From JBHJHP01 sp042219825 (GTDB taxonomy: Bacteria > Bacteroidota > Bacteroidia > Bacteroidales > UBA5342), in NCBI RefSeq assembly GCF_042219825.1, contig NZ_JBHJHQ010000002.1, positions 641,271 to 705,270 of the forward strand: a stretch of 64,000 nucleotides of DNA, given 5' to 3'. The notes under the pieces were generated by a model, which saw nothing but the letters and a program-made list of their open reading frames with translations, did no database searches and was not told the origin of the DNA. Each line of letters starts with the position of its first letter. Within the stretch, counting starts at the first letter, position 1. The translations under genes were made by a program, and so were the position numbers. This document shows, piece after piece, positions 8,085 through 19,100 of this stretch.

Positions 8085-11000
8085 TTAGAATTGTAGTTTT
8101 AGACCAAGTTTAACTGAAGCCGGGGCAGGTGTTTTGGCATAATCAAATCCCTGCATCATTGGATCGTAAGAGTAAGACGTTACCGGATCCAATCCCAGAT
8201 AATTTGTAAGTGTATACAGGTTTTCAGCTGAAACATATACAATTCCACTCTTTATAAAATCATACGTATCAGGTTTCAGTGTATAAGATAAGGTGATGCT
8301 TCTGAGTTTAATATATGATGCATCCTCAATCCATCTGTCAGAGAAACGGTTGTTTTTCATCGGGTCGTTGTAGGTTACTTTAGGAATATCCGTTATCTGA
8401 CCTTCAGTTTGCCATCTTCTCACCACAGCAGCCGATTGGTTATTATAACTGTCAACAGCCTCCAGTGATCTTCTTACAGCATTATACATATCGTTACCAT
8501 AGCTGTAACCAAATGAAGCAGAAAGATCCAGTTGTTTGTACCTGAAGTTAGCAAATAATGCACCAAATACGTCAGGATTGGCATTACCGATTATCGTTCT
8601 GTCACGTGCGTCAATAATATTATCATTCCCGTAGGAATCTTTGAAGATAATATCACCGGCATTGAACGGATCACCTTTGTAATCTGTTAATCCTGCATTT
8701 TCAGCATCCTGTTGAGAGGCAAAAACGCCCTCTGTCTCATACCCGTAAAAGCTGTATACCGATTCACCAACACGTGAAATGACAGCGGATCCATCACTTA
8801 ATTCATGAATAATTTCATTTGAACTTCCTAAGCTTTCCAGCACATTTTTATTCAGACATGCGTTACCACCTAAGGTAAAACCAAAATTTCTGTTGCTGAT
8901 CACATCAACCATCAGAGACAATTCAAATCCCTTGTTGCTTATTTCTCCCTGGTTATATATGATTTCTTCAATTCCGTATTCCGGTTGTGTTTTACTTGGC
9001 ATGATGACATCAGACGTTATGATACTATAATAGCTTATCTCAGCCTGAAGACGGTTTTTAAACATTCCCATATCCAATCCGGCATCAAATGTTTTACTTG
9101 TTTCCCATTTCAAAAGGGTGTTTGGCATATTTCCACGTGCAATGCCTGATAAATTACGGAAAGGTGTACTCAAATAATAGTATTTACTGATTCTTGTTGA
9201 GAACCGGCTGTTACCACTTACGCCATATTCACCTCTAAGATTAAGTTTGTTAATGGGATCAACATCTGTAAGAAAAGATGTATTTTTCAGGTATAGTGTA
9301 GCACCACCTGATGGGAAAATACCCCAGCGTGTTGCCTCTTGACCTGTTGAAGATGCTGCATCGTAAGATGCGTTCGCTGACAGGGTGAGCAGATTATTCA
9401 GAGTATAATCGGCATGACCATAAAAGTTCATCCAGTTCCATTCTTCGATATAACCCCAGAAGTCTTTATCCTGAGTTACATAGTCCAGTGTTCTGTAAAA
9501 ATCAGATGCTGTATTTGTTCCTTTTCCTGCATCATATTCGTGGCGTGTTATCAGGGACTGGAAGCCCAGAGATAAGTTAAACGGGTTTTTACCAATCAAG
9601 GTTTTATAAACACCATTTACATTGGAGTAGTAGTTTACTGCTTCCCCAACGCCAGCGCGGGCAGTATTAAGTGCAAATCCATCCTGAAGCGGAAGTACGG
9701 CCAGGTTGTCCTTTCCTGAAATGAAAGCATTTTCCCTACTGTAGTTATAATACAGACCGAAGGTTCCTGTAAATGTCAGCTTCGGTATTACACGGTAGTT
9801 TATGCCGGTGTTGAAACTAAAATCGTAAACATCTGATCCAATTGTCAGTTGGTTTACCACGGCCAAAGGATTACTTACGCCAAACTGCCGTACGGCATCG
9901 TATCCCGGTAAAGTATTGTTAAAAGCATCTTTTCTGTGAGGATTTAAGATAGGTGCTTTATACAGTGCAGTCAATAATGGGTTAGTTGCACTCAGCATTC
10001 CCTGTTCATACAATGAACTGGTTAAAAAGGCAAAACCAACAGATGAAAACAAATCAATGTTCTGACCTAAGTTGATATTTGCATTTAATCTGGTATTATA
10101 TCTTGCCAGGCTTGAATTATCAACGGTTCCCTGTTGATCAAAATAGCCGACAGACAAATCATACTTGGCAACTGCATCACCTCCTTTAATCCTTATATTA
10201 TTATCGGTAACAAAAGCAGGACGGTAAATCTCCTGTTGCCAGTTGGTATTGTTGTTATATAAAAACTGGTAATAATAATCCGGATCATCTCTCAAAAACG
10301 GAAAATCGGTCAAAAATTCTCCCATATCAGCATATTGAGTTATCCCGACATCACCTATGTACGCTTTAAAATCCGAAACATTAAGTACCGGCAGCGTGGA
10401 ATTGTTAAATGCCATGCCGTACTGTCCCGAGTATTCAACTGCTGTTTCAAGGTCAGTTGCTTTTTTAGTTTCTATGAGTAGTACACCATTTGATCCTATC
10501 GAACCGTAAAGTGATGCCTCCTGTCCTTTAAGTAAGGTAATATTCTCAATATCATTTACACTGATAGCGTTGAAAATACCTTTTGAATATCCTCCAATAA
10601 TAGGAGATTCATTCATGTCAGGCAAGTAGGGGACACCATTTAAAATGATCAGTGGAGCGTTATTCCCAAGTACCGATTGTATACCTCGAAGGTTTAAATA
10701 TGATCCTTCACCCGGCATGCCACTTTTGTTGATCATATACAATCCGGAAATATTACCCAAAAGAGCATCATCTACTGTGGATGCACCCGGGTCAATGTTT
10801 TTTTCATTTATATTCTGACTATTACCGGTTACAATATTATAATCTGACGGGTGAAATGGTAAAACCTTATCCTGGTTATAGTCAAACTTATCGGAAGGGA
10901 TCATGGTTATTTCGAAAGTACTTTTACCCAGAATTGGAAGCTTTTGCTGAAAATAGCCCTGGCCCCATACTTCAATTGTACCGTCAAGTGAACTTACCTC

Positions 11001-11195
11001 CAGAGAGAACTGTCCAAGGCTGTCGGTTGTGGCAGACTCTGTTGCAACTGAACTTGTAATGACAGCGCCCTTTACCGGTTCATTATTATATGGACTAAAT
11101 ATTTTTCCTGTAATTTTTAACGGCTCTTGTGCTGATGCGGATACTGTTGTCAAGAGCATACATATCACAAGAAAGAGATTAATACATTTTTTCAT
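8085..11195 (-). CDS. SusC/RagA-type TonB-dependent outer-membrane transporter (second pair)
   Basis: 1036 residues from the chosen start: MKKCINLFLVICMLL opens a signal peptide ending SASAQ. The same frame is open further upstream to 11474, but that would overlap the preceding gene and bury the signal peptide. After the signal come a carboxypeptidase-regulatory-like domain (about 24-100), a plug with LRGIQSVLGNNAPLIILNGV, and a long beta-barrel ending in an aromatic residue (VKLGLKLQF). The protein imports oligosaccharides across the outer membrane using TonB energy. Its stop overlaps the partner susD. The SusC-specific plug motif is more divergent than in the first copy, suggesting a different ligand. 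Confidence 0.93.
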   Translation of the reverse strand: MKKCINLFLVICMLLTTVSASAQEPLKITGKIFSPYNNEPVKGAVITSSVATESATTDSLGQFSLEVSSLDGTIEVWGQGYFQQKLPILGKSTFEITMIPSDKFDYNQDKVLPFHPSDYNIVTGNSQNINEKNIDPGASTVDDALLGNISGLYMINKSGMPGEGSYLNLRGIQSVLGNNAPLIILNGVPYLPDMNESPIIGGYSKGIFNAISVNDIENITLLKGQEASLYGSIGSNGVLLIETKKATDLETAVEYSGQYGMAFNNSTLPVLNVSDFKAYIGDVGITQYADMGEFLTDFPFLRDDPDYYYQFLYNNNTNWQQEIYRPAFVTDNNIRIKGGDAVAKYDLSVGYFDQQGTVDNSSLARYNTRLNANINLGQNIDLFSSVGFAFLTSSLYEQGMLSATNPLLTALYKAPILNPHRKDAFNNTLPGYDAVRQFGVSNPLAVVNQLTIGSDVYDFSFNTGINYRVIPKLTFTGTFGLYYNYSRENAFISGKDNLAVLPLQDGFALNTARAGVGEAVNYYSNVNGVYKTLIGKNPFNLSLGFQSLITRHEYDAGKGTNTASDFYRTLDYVTQDKDFWGYIEEWNWMNFYGHADYTLNNLLTLSANASYDAASSTGQEATRWGIFPSGGATLYLKNTSFLTDVDPINKLNLRGEYGVSGNSRFSTRISKYYYLSTPFRNLSGIARGNMPNTLLKWETSKTFDAGLDMGMFKNRLQAEISYYSIITSDVIMPSKTQPEYGIEEIIYNQGEISNKGFELSLMVDVISNRNFGFTLGGNACLNKNVLESLGSSNEIIHELSDGSAVISRVGESVYSFYGYETEGVFASQQDAENAGLTDYKGDPFNAGDIIFKDSYGNDNIIDARDRTIIGNANPDVFGALFANFRYKQLDLSASFGYSYGNDMYNAVRRSLEAVDSYNNQSAAVVRRWQTEGQITDIPKVTYNDPMKNNRFSDRWIEDASYIKLRSITLSYTLKPDTYDFIKSGIVYVSAENLYTLTNYLGLDPVTSYSYDPMMQGFDYAKTPAPASVKLGLKLQF

Positions 11196-11388
11196 CCGTA
11201 AATTATATTTTATTGTTTGGATGCCCGACAGGATCAAACCGGCTCGGACGGGGAACTTGTCCTGAAAAAACTGGAATCGTTTCATTAGGATATTATTTTT
11301 TAGATGTATTGGTTTACGCTTCCTACCGGAAACGGGATCTGCCTTTTTATTAATTTGAAAACAATTTAACTTCATTAGAGATGGCTTT

Positions 11389-13005
11389 TTAATAGTTGTT
11401 TTCAGTTGGTTTGAGTGCCCAGTGATATAACTGGAGTTCTTCTGTGCTTCCTCCTCCCAATCTGTTGAATTCAACTTTTATTTTTACATGTTGCAGACCT
11501 TCGCCAGCCACATTTACAATGTTCACAAGACCGCCCAGACCATCATATTTTGAACCTGGAACAGTTTCAGTGACACGGTCATAGTTCCATGGACTGGACT
11601 GGTTAACTTTCACCTCTTCGCCAACCAGTTCTCCGTTGAAATAGAAATTGACATAAGCATGGTTTTTACTTCTGACGCCAAAATAAAACTTATACTCTCC
11701 CGCCGGTATCAGCATTTCTGTTGCTAATGTTGTATTATCCGGGAGAGTTTCAATTTTTAAGGGTTTAAACTCAATCGCTAAATGCACTGAGTCATCCTGA
11801 TTCGGATGCGTTCCTTTTGCATCAACATAGAAATAATAACCTTCAGGTTGTCCATATACTGTAGGGAATGAATAGTGATCCCCCTGCACGATTGTATGAC
11901 TTGAAGCATTGAAATATTCAATGAAATTTGGCTTTTCTTCTTCAGGTACATATTGGATATACTGAACCAATGATTTAATCCTGGTAATGAAAATGTTATT
12001 CGGGATCTTCATTTTGGTCACATTATAGATGATACCGTTACTCATCATTTTAGGATTCATATCCAGTTGCTGAACCGACGTTCTCCAAACAATATTTCTG
12101 CCATCCGGTTCCGGCATTGTTACAGCAGAAACCAGGTCGGTATTGGGATCAATACTTCTCATAATACCGTTATAGAAAAGTGCACCTTTAATCCAGTTGA
12201 ATGCAAGAATTGTATCTTTTAAGGTACACGGCTTTCCAATAGAGAGCAGCTGGTTTTTATAATTTTCCAGACAGTCTTCAATAACGGAGTTGTCCGGTAA
12301 AAACATAGTAAGCTGGGAAAATTCCGATTTGAAATCAGCCTGTGCCAGTAATGGATTTTCAATTATAAATACAGAATCGTATATCGTATTTCCTGTAAAG
12401 TCAACGCCAATCGGCACACTGTTCTCTACATCAAATACGGTGTCATTTGAGTTGAATATGGTGTCGATAATGGTAGAATAATTATCACCGAGTGCCAGCA
12501 GATAATCATAGATACCTATAACCGGTTCCATCAGGTGATTAATTTCATGTACTACACCATTTTTACAGAACTGATCTGTTTTAAGGATTTTTGCATCAGC
12601 GACATATGCATCATCACTGCCAAGGGACACAGAAATATATTTACCGTTCAGAGAACGCAACCTTAACCCATCATATAATTTGGAATATCCAAATGTCAGG
12701 TTATTGATTTGATATTGCATGATAAAAGTATCGGTAAACAATTTCTCAAGATCTGCTAACTGATCCATTGCTTCATTATTCACCGCCCAGACCGTTAAGT
12801 TCTGATCCCTCTCAAGTTCTTCTGCTACGCCTGTTGCTTCAAGAGCAGCAACAAATTTGTCATAGTCATGATTGGATTTTAGATACTCCAACACACTTTG
12901 CGATGAAATGGTGGAATTACCTTCATCATAATGCTCTTTCCAGTTATCCTGGCATGCAGCAAATAACAGAATCGCCAGTCCTAAAATATATGTTAAACGT
13001 TTCAT
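11389..13005 (-). CDS. FAS1 (fasciclin) domain lipoprotein
   Basis: 538 residues. Lipobox at FAACQ (Cys18) predicts a lipoprotein, probably surface-exposed. Two FAS1-like domains are visible: about 35-165 (NLTVWAVNNEAMDQL, then FCKNGVVHEINHLMEPV) and about 170-340 (LTMFLPDNSVIEDCL, then MSNGIIYNVTKM). The C-terminal 170 residues look like a beta-sandwich (AGEYKFYFGVRSKNHAYVNF, LQHVKIKVEFNRLGG), as in carbohydrate- or ligand-binding modules of this family. FAS1 domains mediate adhesion or polysaccharide binding. Its place between two SusCD pairs suggests a surface glycan-binding protein. Eleven bases separate it from the preceding FAS1 gene, so they are co-transcribed. Confidence 0.85.
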   Translation of the reverse strand: MKRLTYILGLAILLFAACQDNWKEHYDEGNSTISSQSVLEYLKSNHDYDKFVAALEATGVAEELERDQNLTVWAVNNEAMDQLADLEKLFTDTFIMQYQINNLTFGYSKLYDGLRLRSLNGKYISVSLGSDDAYVADAKILKTDQFCKNGVVHEINHLMEPVIGIYDYLLALGDNYSTIIDTIFNSNDTVFDVENSVPIGVDFTGNTIYDSVFIIENPLLAQADFKSEFSQLTMFLPDNSVIEDCLENYKNQLLSIGKPCTLKDTILAFNWIKGALFYNGIMRSIDPNTDLVSAVTMPEPDGRNIVWRTSVQQLDMNPKMMSNGIIYNVTKMKIPNNIFITRIKSLVQYIQYVPEEEKPNFIEYFNASSHTIVQGDHYSFPTVYGQPEGYYFYVDAKGTHPNQDDSVHLAIEFKPLKIETLPDNTTLATEMLIPAGEYKFYFGVRSKNHAYVNFYFNGELVGEEVKVNQSSPWNYDRVTETVPGSKYDGLGGLVNIVNVAGEGLQHVKIKVEFNRLGGGSTEELQLYHWALKPTENNY

Positions 13006-13016
13006 AACTATTATTT

Positions 13017-14621
13017 TTAATTTATTGGCTCAAATTTGATATAATCAAGTTCCAGTTTTTTACCATCAATTCCTACAATTCTTAACGTATGTTCATCTGT
13101 TTCATCAAATGTGATTGAATTAACCAAAACTTTGTTTGAATATCTGGTTGAAGTTGCATTGGACACGAAGAAAGACGAGCCCAGTTTTGTATCATCATCC
13201 ATGTAACATTGCATTTCACCTGCACTGTTTACAGATAAATAGCTCACGTAATATAATGTCATTTTATAGGTGCCTTTCACAATAACAGGAGTTTTAATCT
13301 CAACCCATCCTCCGGCACCGGTAGAGATTTCAAGATGGTCGTAAAACTTACAGTCATAGTAAGCACCATCATTGTTTCGGTTATTTACATACGTAATCAC
13401 ATCTGGTTTTGTCAGTGGAATGGCTTCCCAGTAGTAAGCTGCAACTTCATCTTCAGGAACCACTTTTTCGTATGTTCCGCTACCGCCTCTGCCATTAGGA
13501 CTCTGGAAATAATCACAGATGGCTGCCAGGTCAGCATAATTGGACAAATCCCAGTCTATTATGGTAGTGGGAGGGGTGGCCACGGGCATCCATGTATCAA
13601 CCTCGTGTAATACCCCATTCTTACACGTGATGTCATTTCTGAACGGAATAAACTTGGTTCCTGTCTGAACCATTTCATCATAGTTGATCCAGATTCCGTT
13701 ATCAGATTTTGAAATGTTTATCAGCTCCTTATTGGCCAATGTATTGATATTTTTGGATTCCACACCATCCTGGAAAGTGGCCAGTACATCATACGATTGT
13801 CTCTGAGAAACAATATGATAAGCAACGTATTGGTTGAGCAGATTATCAGGATTTGTGTAATCTGACTGACCTGCACCAATTTTACTTTTCAGATCATCAA
13901 GAGACTGGATGCCGTCAATGCTGTAGATACTGTCGGGAATGGCAAACAGTGTAAAATAATACCTTTTAATAATTTCATTACCACTCAGGTCAAGTGCCGT
14001 ATCCTGCACTTTATTCAGCAACGCATTGTAACCGGTTGCTGTTACAGCTTCTTTCATTATAGAGAAGCGATCAGAATCAATTCTGTCCCAGATAGTCTCA
14101 ACAACAGGAATCAGAACTTCATCCAGAACATGAACTACGCCATTGGTCACCTCAATATTCAATTCAACAATTTTACTGGTGTTGTTAATATAAATAGCAT
14201 TTAATCCTCCTTCACCAAACGATATGGATAAATATTCGTCAATTGCTGTGGGCCAGTTCATCACACCGCTTGAAAACTCTTCCTGTTTAAGCACTTTATT
14301 ATGTAAAGTATGATACTTAACAAGGAAAGTAGCATACTCCTTATCGATATCCGTGACCGAGTTGTAACCTTGTTCTTTCATAAATTTTTCCATGGCGGCA
14401 TTATTAGGAACAAAAGCCGTGTAATCGGTATACAGATTAAACGTACTGTATAGTCCTGTATAACGAAGTAGTTCAACCCATAATGAGAAATCCTCAGAGC
14501 GCGAGTTCAAATAACTGGCAACGGGTAATTCATCATAGGCAACATATGTGGTTCCTTCGTATGGATCTTTACATGCGAAAAGAACAAAGCCTAATAAGAA
14601 TATGGTTAATAATTTTTGCAT
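13017..14621 (-). CDS. FAS1 (fasciclin) domain lipoprotein
   Basis: 534 residues from ATG 14621, chosen because MQKLLTIFLLGFVLFAC gives a compact lipoprotein signal (Cys17); an in-frame ATG 27 bases upstream is possible. Two FAS1-like domains span about 30-185 (YTAFVPNNAAMEKF, VTNGVVHVLDEVLIPV) and about 190-370 (FTLFAIPDSIYSI, CKNGVLHEVDTW). A C-terminal beta-rich module (GGWVEIKTPVIVKGTYKM, HTLRIVGIDGKKLELDYI) resembles a jelly-roll carbohydrate-binding domain. It has the same architecture as the following gene, suggesting an old duplication. It probably binds substrate or matrix at the cell surface for SusCD. Confidence 0.85.
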   Translation of the reverse strand: MQKLLTIFLLGFVLFACKDPYEGTTYVAYDELPVASYLNSRSEDFSLWVELLRYTGLYSTFNLYTDYTAFVPNNAAMEKFMKEQGYNSVTDIDKEYATFLVKYHTLHNKVLKQEEFSSGVMNWPTAIDEYLSISFGEGGLNAIYINNTSKIVELNIEVTNGVVHVLDEVLIPVVETIWDRIDSDRFSIMKEAVTATGYNALLNKVQDTALDLSGNEIIKRYYFTLFAIPDSIYSIDGIQSLDDLKSKIGAGQSDYTNPDNLLNQYVAYHIVSQRQSYDVLATFQDGVESKNINTLANKELINISKSDNGIWINYDEMVQTGTKFIPFRNDITCKNGVLHEVDTWMPVATPPTTIIDWDLSNYADLAAICDYFQSPNGRGGSGTYEKVVPEDEVAAYYWEAIPLTKPDVITYVNNRNNDGAYYDCKFYDHLEISTGAGGWVEIKTPVIVKGTYKMTLYYVSYLSVNSAGEMQCYMDDDTKLGSSFFVSNATSTRYSNKVLVNSITFDETDEHTLRIVGIDGKKLELDYIKFEPIN

Positions 14622-14672
14622 GTTTATTTTTTTTATAGCTATTTTCATGATGCAATCAAATCGTTTAATTAT

Positions 14673-16196
14673 TTATTTGAGACTCTCATAGTAAGGATTC
14701 TGAACCAGTTCTTTGTTATTGGTCAGTTCATCGAAATGAATTGGTAAGTAATGACTGTCCTTGTTCCTTAGTATTGATTGAACGATTAACGCCTTTTCGG
14801 GGCTAATATTTTTTAATACCTCATCTATCATATAGTTAAGATACTGATAATTATTGCGTTTACCCACCCGGAGTAAATCGTACCAGCGCTTACCTTCAAT
14901 GGCAAGTTCCAGAGATCTTTCATCCATCACCATTTCCAGCATTTCCAGTTCAGTCTGTGGAATATCAGTGATCAGATTAGTGACCTGAGCTCTTTCTTTA
15001 ATAGTATTTACGATATCAACAGCTTCGGCATAGTTGGTTTGATTTCCTGGTTCTTTCATTATCAATGCTTCAGCCTTCATTAACAAGACATCGGCAAAAC
15101 GATACATAATCCAGTTCTGGTCCTGCTCACCAGAAGTTCGTTCCGCACCAATTTCTGTTGCCAGCAAATGATTCCCGGCATTTGAACCTATATATTTCCA
15201 GACCCTAAGTGCCGGCATCATAGTATATGTTGCATTCAGACCTCTGATATCATTGTATGATTGTAAAAATTTCATGTATAAGGTCAGGGATATCTGATAG
15301 TCATATGACGTACCATTAAACATATTATACAGGTTGCTGTTAGATTGTCCCTGCAAATTATCCCACTGCAACTCAAAGATGCTCTCATTTGAGTTTCCCG
15401 GATTGAAAAGTGTAAACCAGTTATTTTCGTTTTCACCAGTCAGTCCTTGTATCAGCCCAACTTTTCCTGAACCTATAACATCGTTGCATGCTATGATGGC
15501 TTTATCGTATTCTTCTGTCCATAAATAGACATCAGCCAGGGTCGCTTTAACCGCCAACTTTGTAGCCCGTCCTTTGTTCATCCATTGTTCAGAGGCTGAA
15601 TAAGAGTCTTTTATGTTCTGCTCTGCAAACAATAAGTCTGCTTTGATCTGTGCCCATATTTCTGATTCCGGAGATTTTGGAATTTCATAATTCTGGGAAT
15701 CATTCATGTAAGGTTCAAGAATGAGAGGCACGTCTCTGAAATTCCGCACAAGGAAAAAGTAAGCCAGAGCACGGAGGTATGTTGCTTCAGCGATGGTTGC
15801 ATTTTTAGCTTCTTCAGGGAATGAAGGATCTGCAACTCCTGGTGCATAGCGGATCACCATATTGCAGAGATTGATAATCTGGTACCATTTGCCCCATTTG
15901 CAATATTCATTATCAGGCAGGATATTCCATCTCATAATATCCAGTTCATCTCCGCCAACAATATTGGGGGAGATAGAGTTTGCCCGGTCTTCACCCCATA
16001 CAATCTGATCCTTGACCGTAGTTCTGTATTTTATGTAAATGGCTGCAATAATTGCTTCTACCTGCTCTTTGTTTTTCCAGTATTCGTCTGCTACCTGTTC
16101 ATTCTCCGGAACAACATCCAGCCATTGGTTACAAGAGCTAAAACCAATTAAAGCGGTTAACAGTAATATTCTTATGTTAGTCTTCATTTTCATCAT
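14673..16196 (-). CDS. SusD/RagB-like glycan-binding lipoprotein (first pair)
   Basis: 507 residues. Signal MMKMKTNIRILLLTALIGF with lipobox FSSC (Cys22). Canonical RagB/SusD features follow: CNQWLDVVPENEQ at the start, EATYLRALAYFFLVRNF (about 131-147), ADVYLWTEEYDKAIIACNDV, and at the end MYRFADVLLMKAEALI with MDERSLELAIEGKRWYDLLR. It sits on the outer-membrane surface as the lid of the SusC channel encoded 3 bases upstream. Together they take up oligosaccharides. This is a much more typical SusD than the second copy in the locus. Confidence 0.95.
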   Translation of the reverse strand: MMKMKTNIRILLLTALIGFSSCNQWLDVVPENEQVADEYWKNKEQVEAIIAAIYIKYRTTVKDQIVWGEDRANSISPNIVGGDELDIMRWNILPDNEYCKWGKWYQIINLCNMVIRYAPGVADPSFPEEAKNATIAEATYLRALAYFFLVRNFRDVPLILEPYMNDSQNYEIPKSPESEIWAQIKADLLFAEQNIKDSYSASEQWMNKGRATKLAVKATLADVYLWTEEYDKAIIACNDVIGSGKVGLIQGLTGENENNWFTLFNPGNSNESIFELQWDNLQGQSNSNLYNMFNGTSYDYQISLTLYMKFLQSYNDIRGLNATYTMMPALRVWKYIGSNAGNHLLATEIGAERTSGEQDQNWIMYRFADVLLMKAEALIMKEPGNQTNYAEAVDIVNTIKERAQVTNLITDIPQTELEMLEMVMDERSLELAIEGKRWYDLLRVGKRNNYQYLNYMIDEVLKNISPEKALIVQSILRNKDSHYLPIHFDELTNNKELVQNPYYESLK

Positions 16197-16199
16197 TGA

Positions 16200-19100
16200 T
16201 TAAAAGTTCATTGTTATACCAACCGCAAACCTGCGTGCTTTCGGTGTATTGGATCTATCTTCGCTTAACATATAGATATTGTTTGATAATCCAACTTCTG
16301 GATCCTGTCCGGTATAGTTTGTCCAGGTAATCAGATCATATCCTGTTACCCATAAATCCAGTCTGTCAATACCTATATCCCTGGTAAGCTTTTTCGGGAA
16401 AGCGTATTTCAGAGAGAGTGTTTTTAAACGTACAAAGGTTCCGTCTTCCACAAACCTGTCTGATCCCAGGTAGTTATTTCCTTTACCCCATAATGCTCTT
16501 GGAATATTTGTATCATTGCCTTCTGAACTCCATCTGCTCATGACAGCGGAGCTTTGGTCATATGCATCGTACATACTCTCAAGGTTTATCTGCGTGCGGT
16601 TCACTATTTTATATTTGAAACGTCCATGGAAAAAAGAAGATAAAGTCAGGTTTTTGTACCGCACTCTGAATGAAGCACCGCCAGTAAACAATGGCATGGC
16701 GTTTCCCAGGTATACTATATCGTATTTGTCAATAACACCATCACTATTAATATCCTCATATTTGGCATCACCTGGATATACTCTGTAATTTTCTGTTAGT
16801 CCGTTTTGCATATAAACTGGGTCTCCGTTGATATCATAAATTACATTTCCTTCCGGATCTCGCGCTAATGTTTCATCTTCATTCTGGTAAACACCCAGAC
16901 AGCGGAATCCGTAAAATGATCCGAGCGGGTTTCCTTCAATAATTTTATGGGCATAGTTTCCGTTTGCCAGCTCAAAACTCTCGAATTCCTTGTTATCCGG
17001 AAGGTCGATTACCTTGTTGATGTTTTTGGAAAAGTTTAAATCTGTATTAAAACTCCAGTTTTTATTTTTGATAATGTCATATCCAACGATTAACTCGAAA
17101 CCTCTGTTCGACATTGCACCGGAGTTGTACCATTTAACCTGAGAATAGCCTGTGGACGATGGTATATTAACGTCTCGCTGTAACAGGTCTGTTGTCATTT
17201 TGTCGTAAAAATCTGTAGTAATCCGTAATCTGTTCTGGATAAGTTCAATATCCATACCAATATTGGTCTGTGATACTGTTTCCCATTTCAGGTTATCGAG
17301 CTGTTGTCTTTGTGGCTCAACAGCCGTCATATTAACATAACGTTCATTAAGACCCCGGAATGTTCCAATATATGGTGAAGATCCGCTTGGAGCATTACCA
17401 CTTTGTCCCCAGCTAAGACGTAGTTTACCCATGTTAAACCAGTCAATGGCACGCATGAAATTCTCATCACCAAAATGCCATGCCAGACCGACTGTTGGAA
17501 AGGATCCCCATCGATTCTCTGCTCCCATGCTTGAGTTGGCTTCTCTTCTGAATCCGGCAGAAATCATGTACTTATCTTTAAATGTATAATGGGCATTTGA
17601 AATAAAGCCCAGGTTTCTGACCACTGAATTCCCTGATCCCATTGCAGAAACATTTGATCCTGAGGTCGGATCAGCCAGGAAGATGGATGGTGAACCACTG
17701 GTTGCACTGGAATATCCTGCCGAACGACCTTCATAAGTCTGAAAAATTCCGGTAAGTATAATTTTATGTTGTTCAGAGAATGTTTTACGGTAAATCAATT
17801 TATTCTCTGTCTGTATGTACATGTTATCTGATAAATTATCGCTTCCTTCATTGCTGTTAGAGTTAGTTAGGTTAACCCCGGTTACGATATTGGGAAGAAA
17901 CCGTTTGTTTTTGGTGGTTCTCATGTCCATCCCCAAAATACTCCTGTATTCCAGTCCTTTGGTAATGTTGTAAATTGCTCCAAATACAACCCTGCCATTT
18001 CGCTTTGTTGAATGGTTGGTTGCTTCGTATACCATAGCTACCGGATTGTACATTCTATTTGAAGTCCATGAGCCCTGAATGTTTTCAACAGGAGTAAAAT
18101 ATTCATCCGTACGTTGACCATCATCTCCAATAATATAAGGGCTCATATTAGGTAACTTTTTCATTGCTTCAGAGCGCGGGTTTGAACCTCCCCAGTAACT
18201 GTCAATGCCAGCCTGTGAATATGAAAAATCGGCAGTTAATCTGAATTTGTCTGAAAAGCGATAGTCCAATCCTACCAGAGTGTTAAAACGCTCCAGCCCG
18301 GTTCCGATTGTAGTTCCGGTTTCGTTTAGGTACCCCAGTGAGATGCGGTAAGTTGCCTTATCTCCACCACCACTCATAGAAAAACTGTTATCTGTGGTGT
18401 AACCTGTTCGGGTTACTTCACTAAGCCAATCGGTTTCCTGGTTATATTCTTCGTAATATATCCAGTTTGGGTCATTATTGATCTCTTTACGATCAGTTAA
18501 ATTAGTTAAAACATCACTTCTGCTTTCTCCTTCGTCAAGGAAGGTATTCCAATTCATTTCATTAAGCAGTGTGTTAAATCTTTTGGAACGCAACATCGGA
18601 ATAGTGTTGGGTTCTTTTTTAATATCAAATTTAGAGTTGAATGAAAATCTGGTTTTACCACGAGTCCCTTTCTTTGTTTTGAAGATTAAAACCCCATTTG
18701 CTCCTCTGGAGCCCCAGATGGCAGTAGCAGCAGCATCTTTTAGTACTTCTATTGACTCAATGTCAGCGGGTGAGATATTTACCAAAGCACCAAGATCTTC
18801 ATCGTTAGCTGTTGCGAAGTTAAAATCATCATTAATGGTTGTTGGGTAGGGAACACCGTCAATAACGATTAATGGTTCTGATGATGCATTCAGGGAAGAT
18901 GTACCCCTGATTCGGATAGAACTTCTTGCACCTGGATCACCGCTGGTAATGATATCCACATTTGCCATTCGTCCCTGAAGTTGGTCTTCAATGGAGGCGG
19001 ATGGAGTAGATTCCAGTTCTTCCATGTTTATAGTCTGAGTTGAGGTAACCAGTTCTCTGTTAGTAAGCCCCAGAGAGTTGCGTTCAACCCTTTCAGAGGT

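Noticed and set aside
11196..11474. Upstream extension of the second SusC by 93 codons
   Set aside because: It would overlap the end of the preceding FAS1 gene and place the signal peptide inside the protein; ATG 11195 gives a normal export signal.
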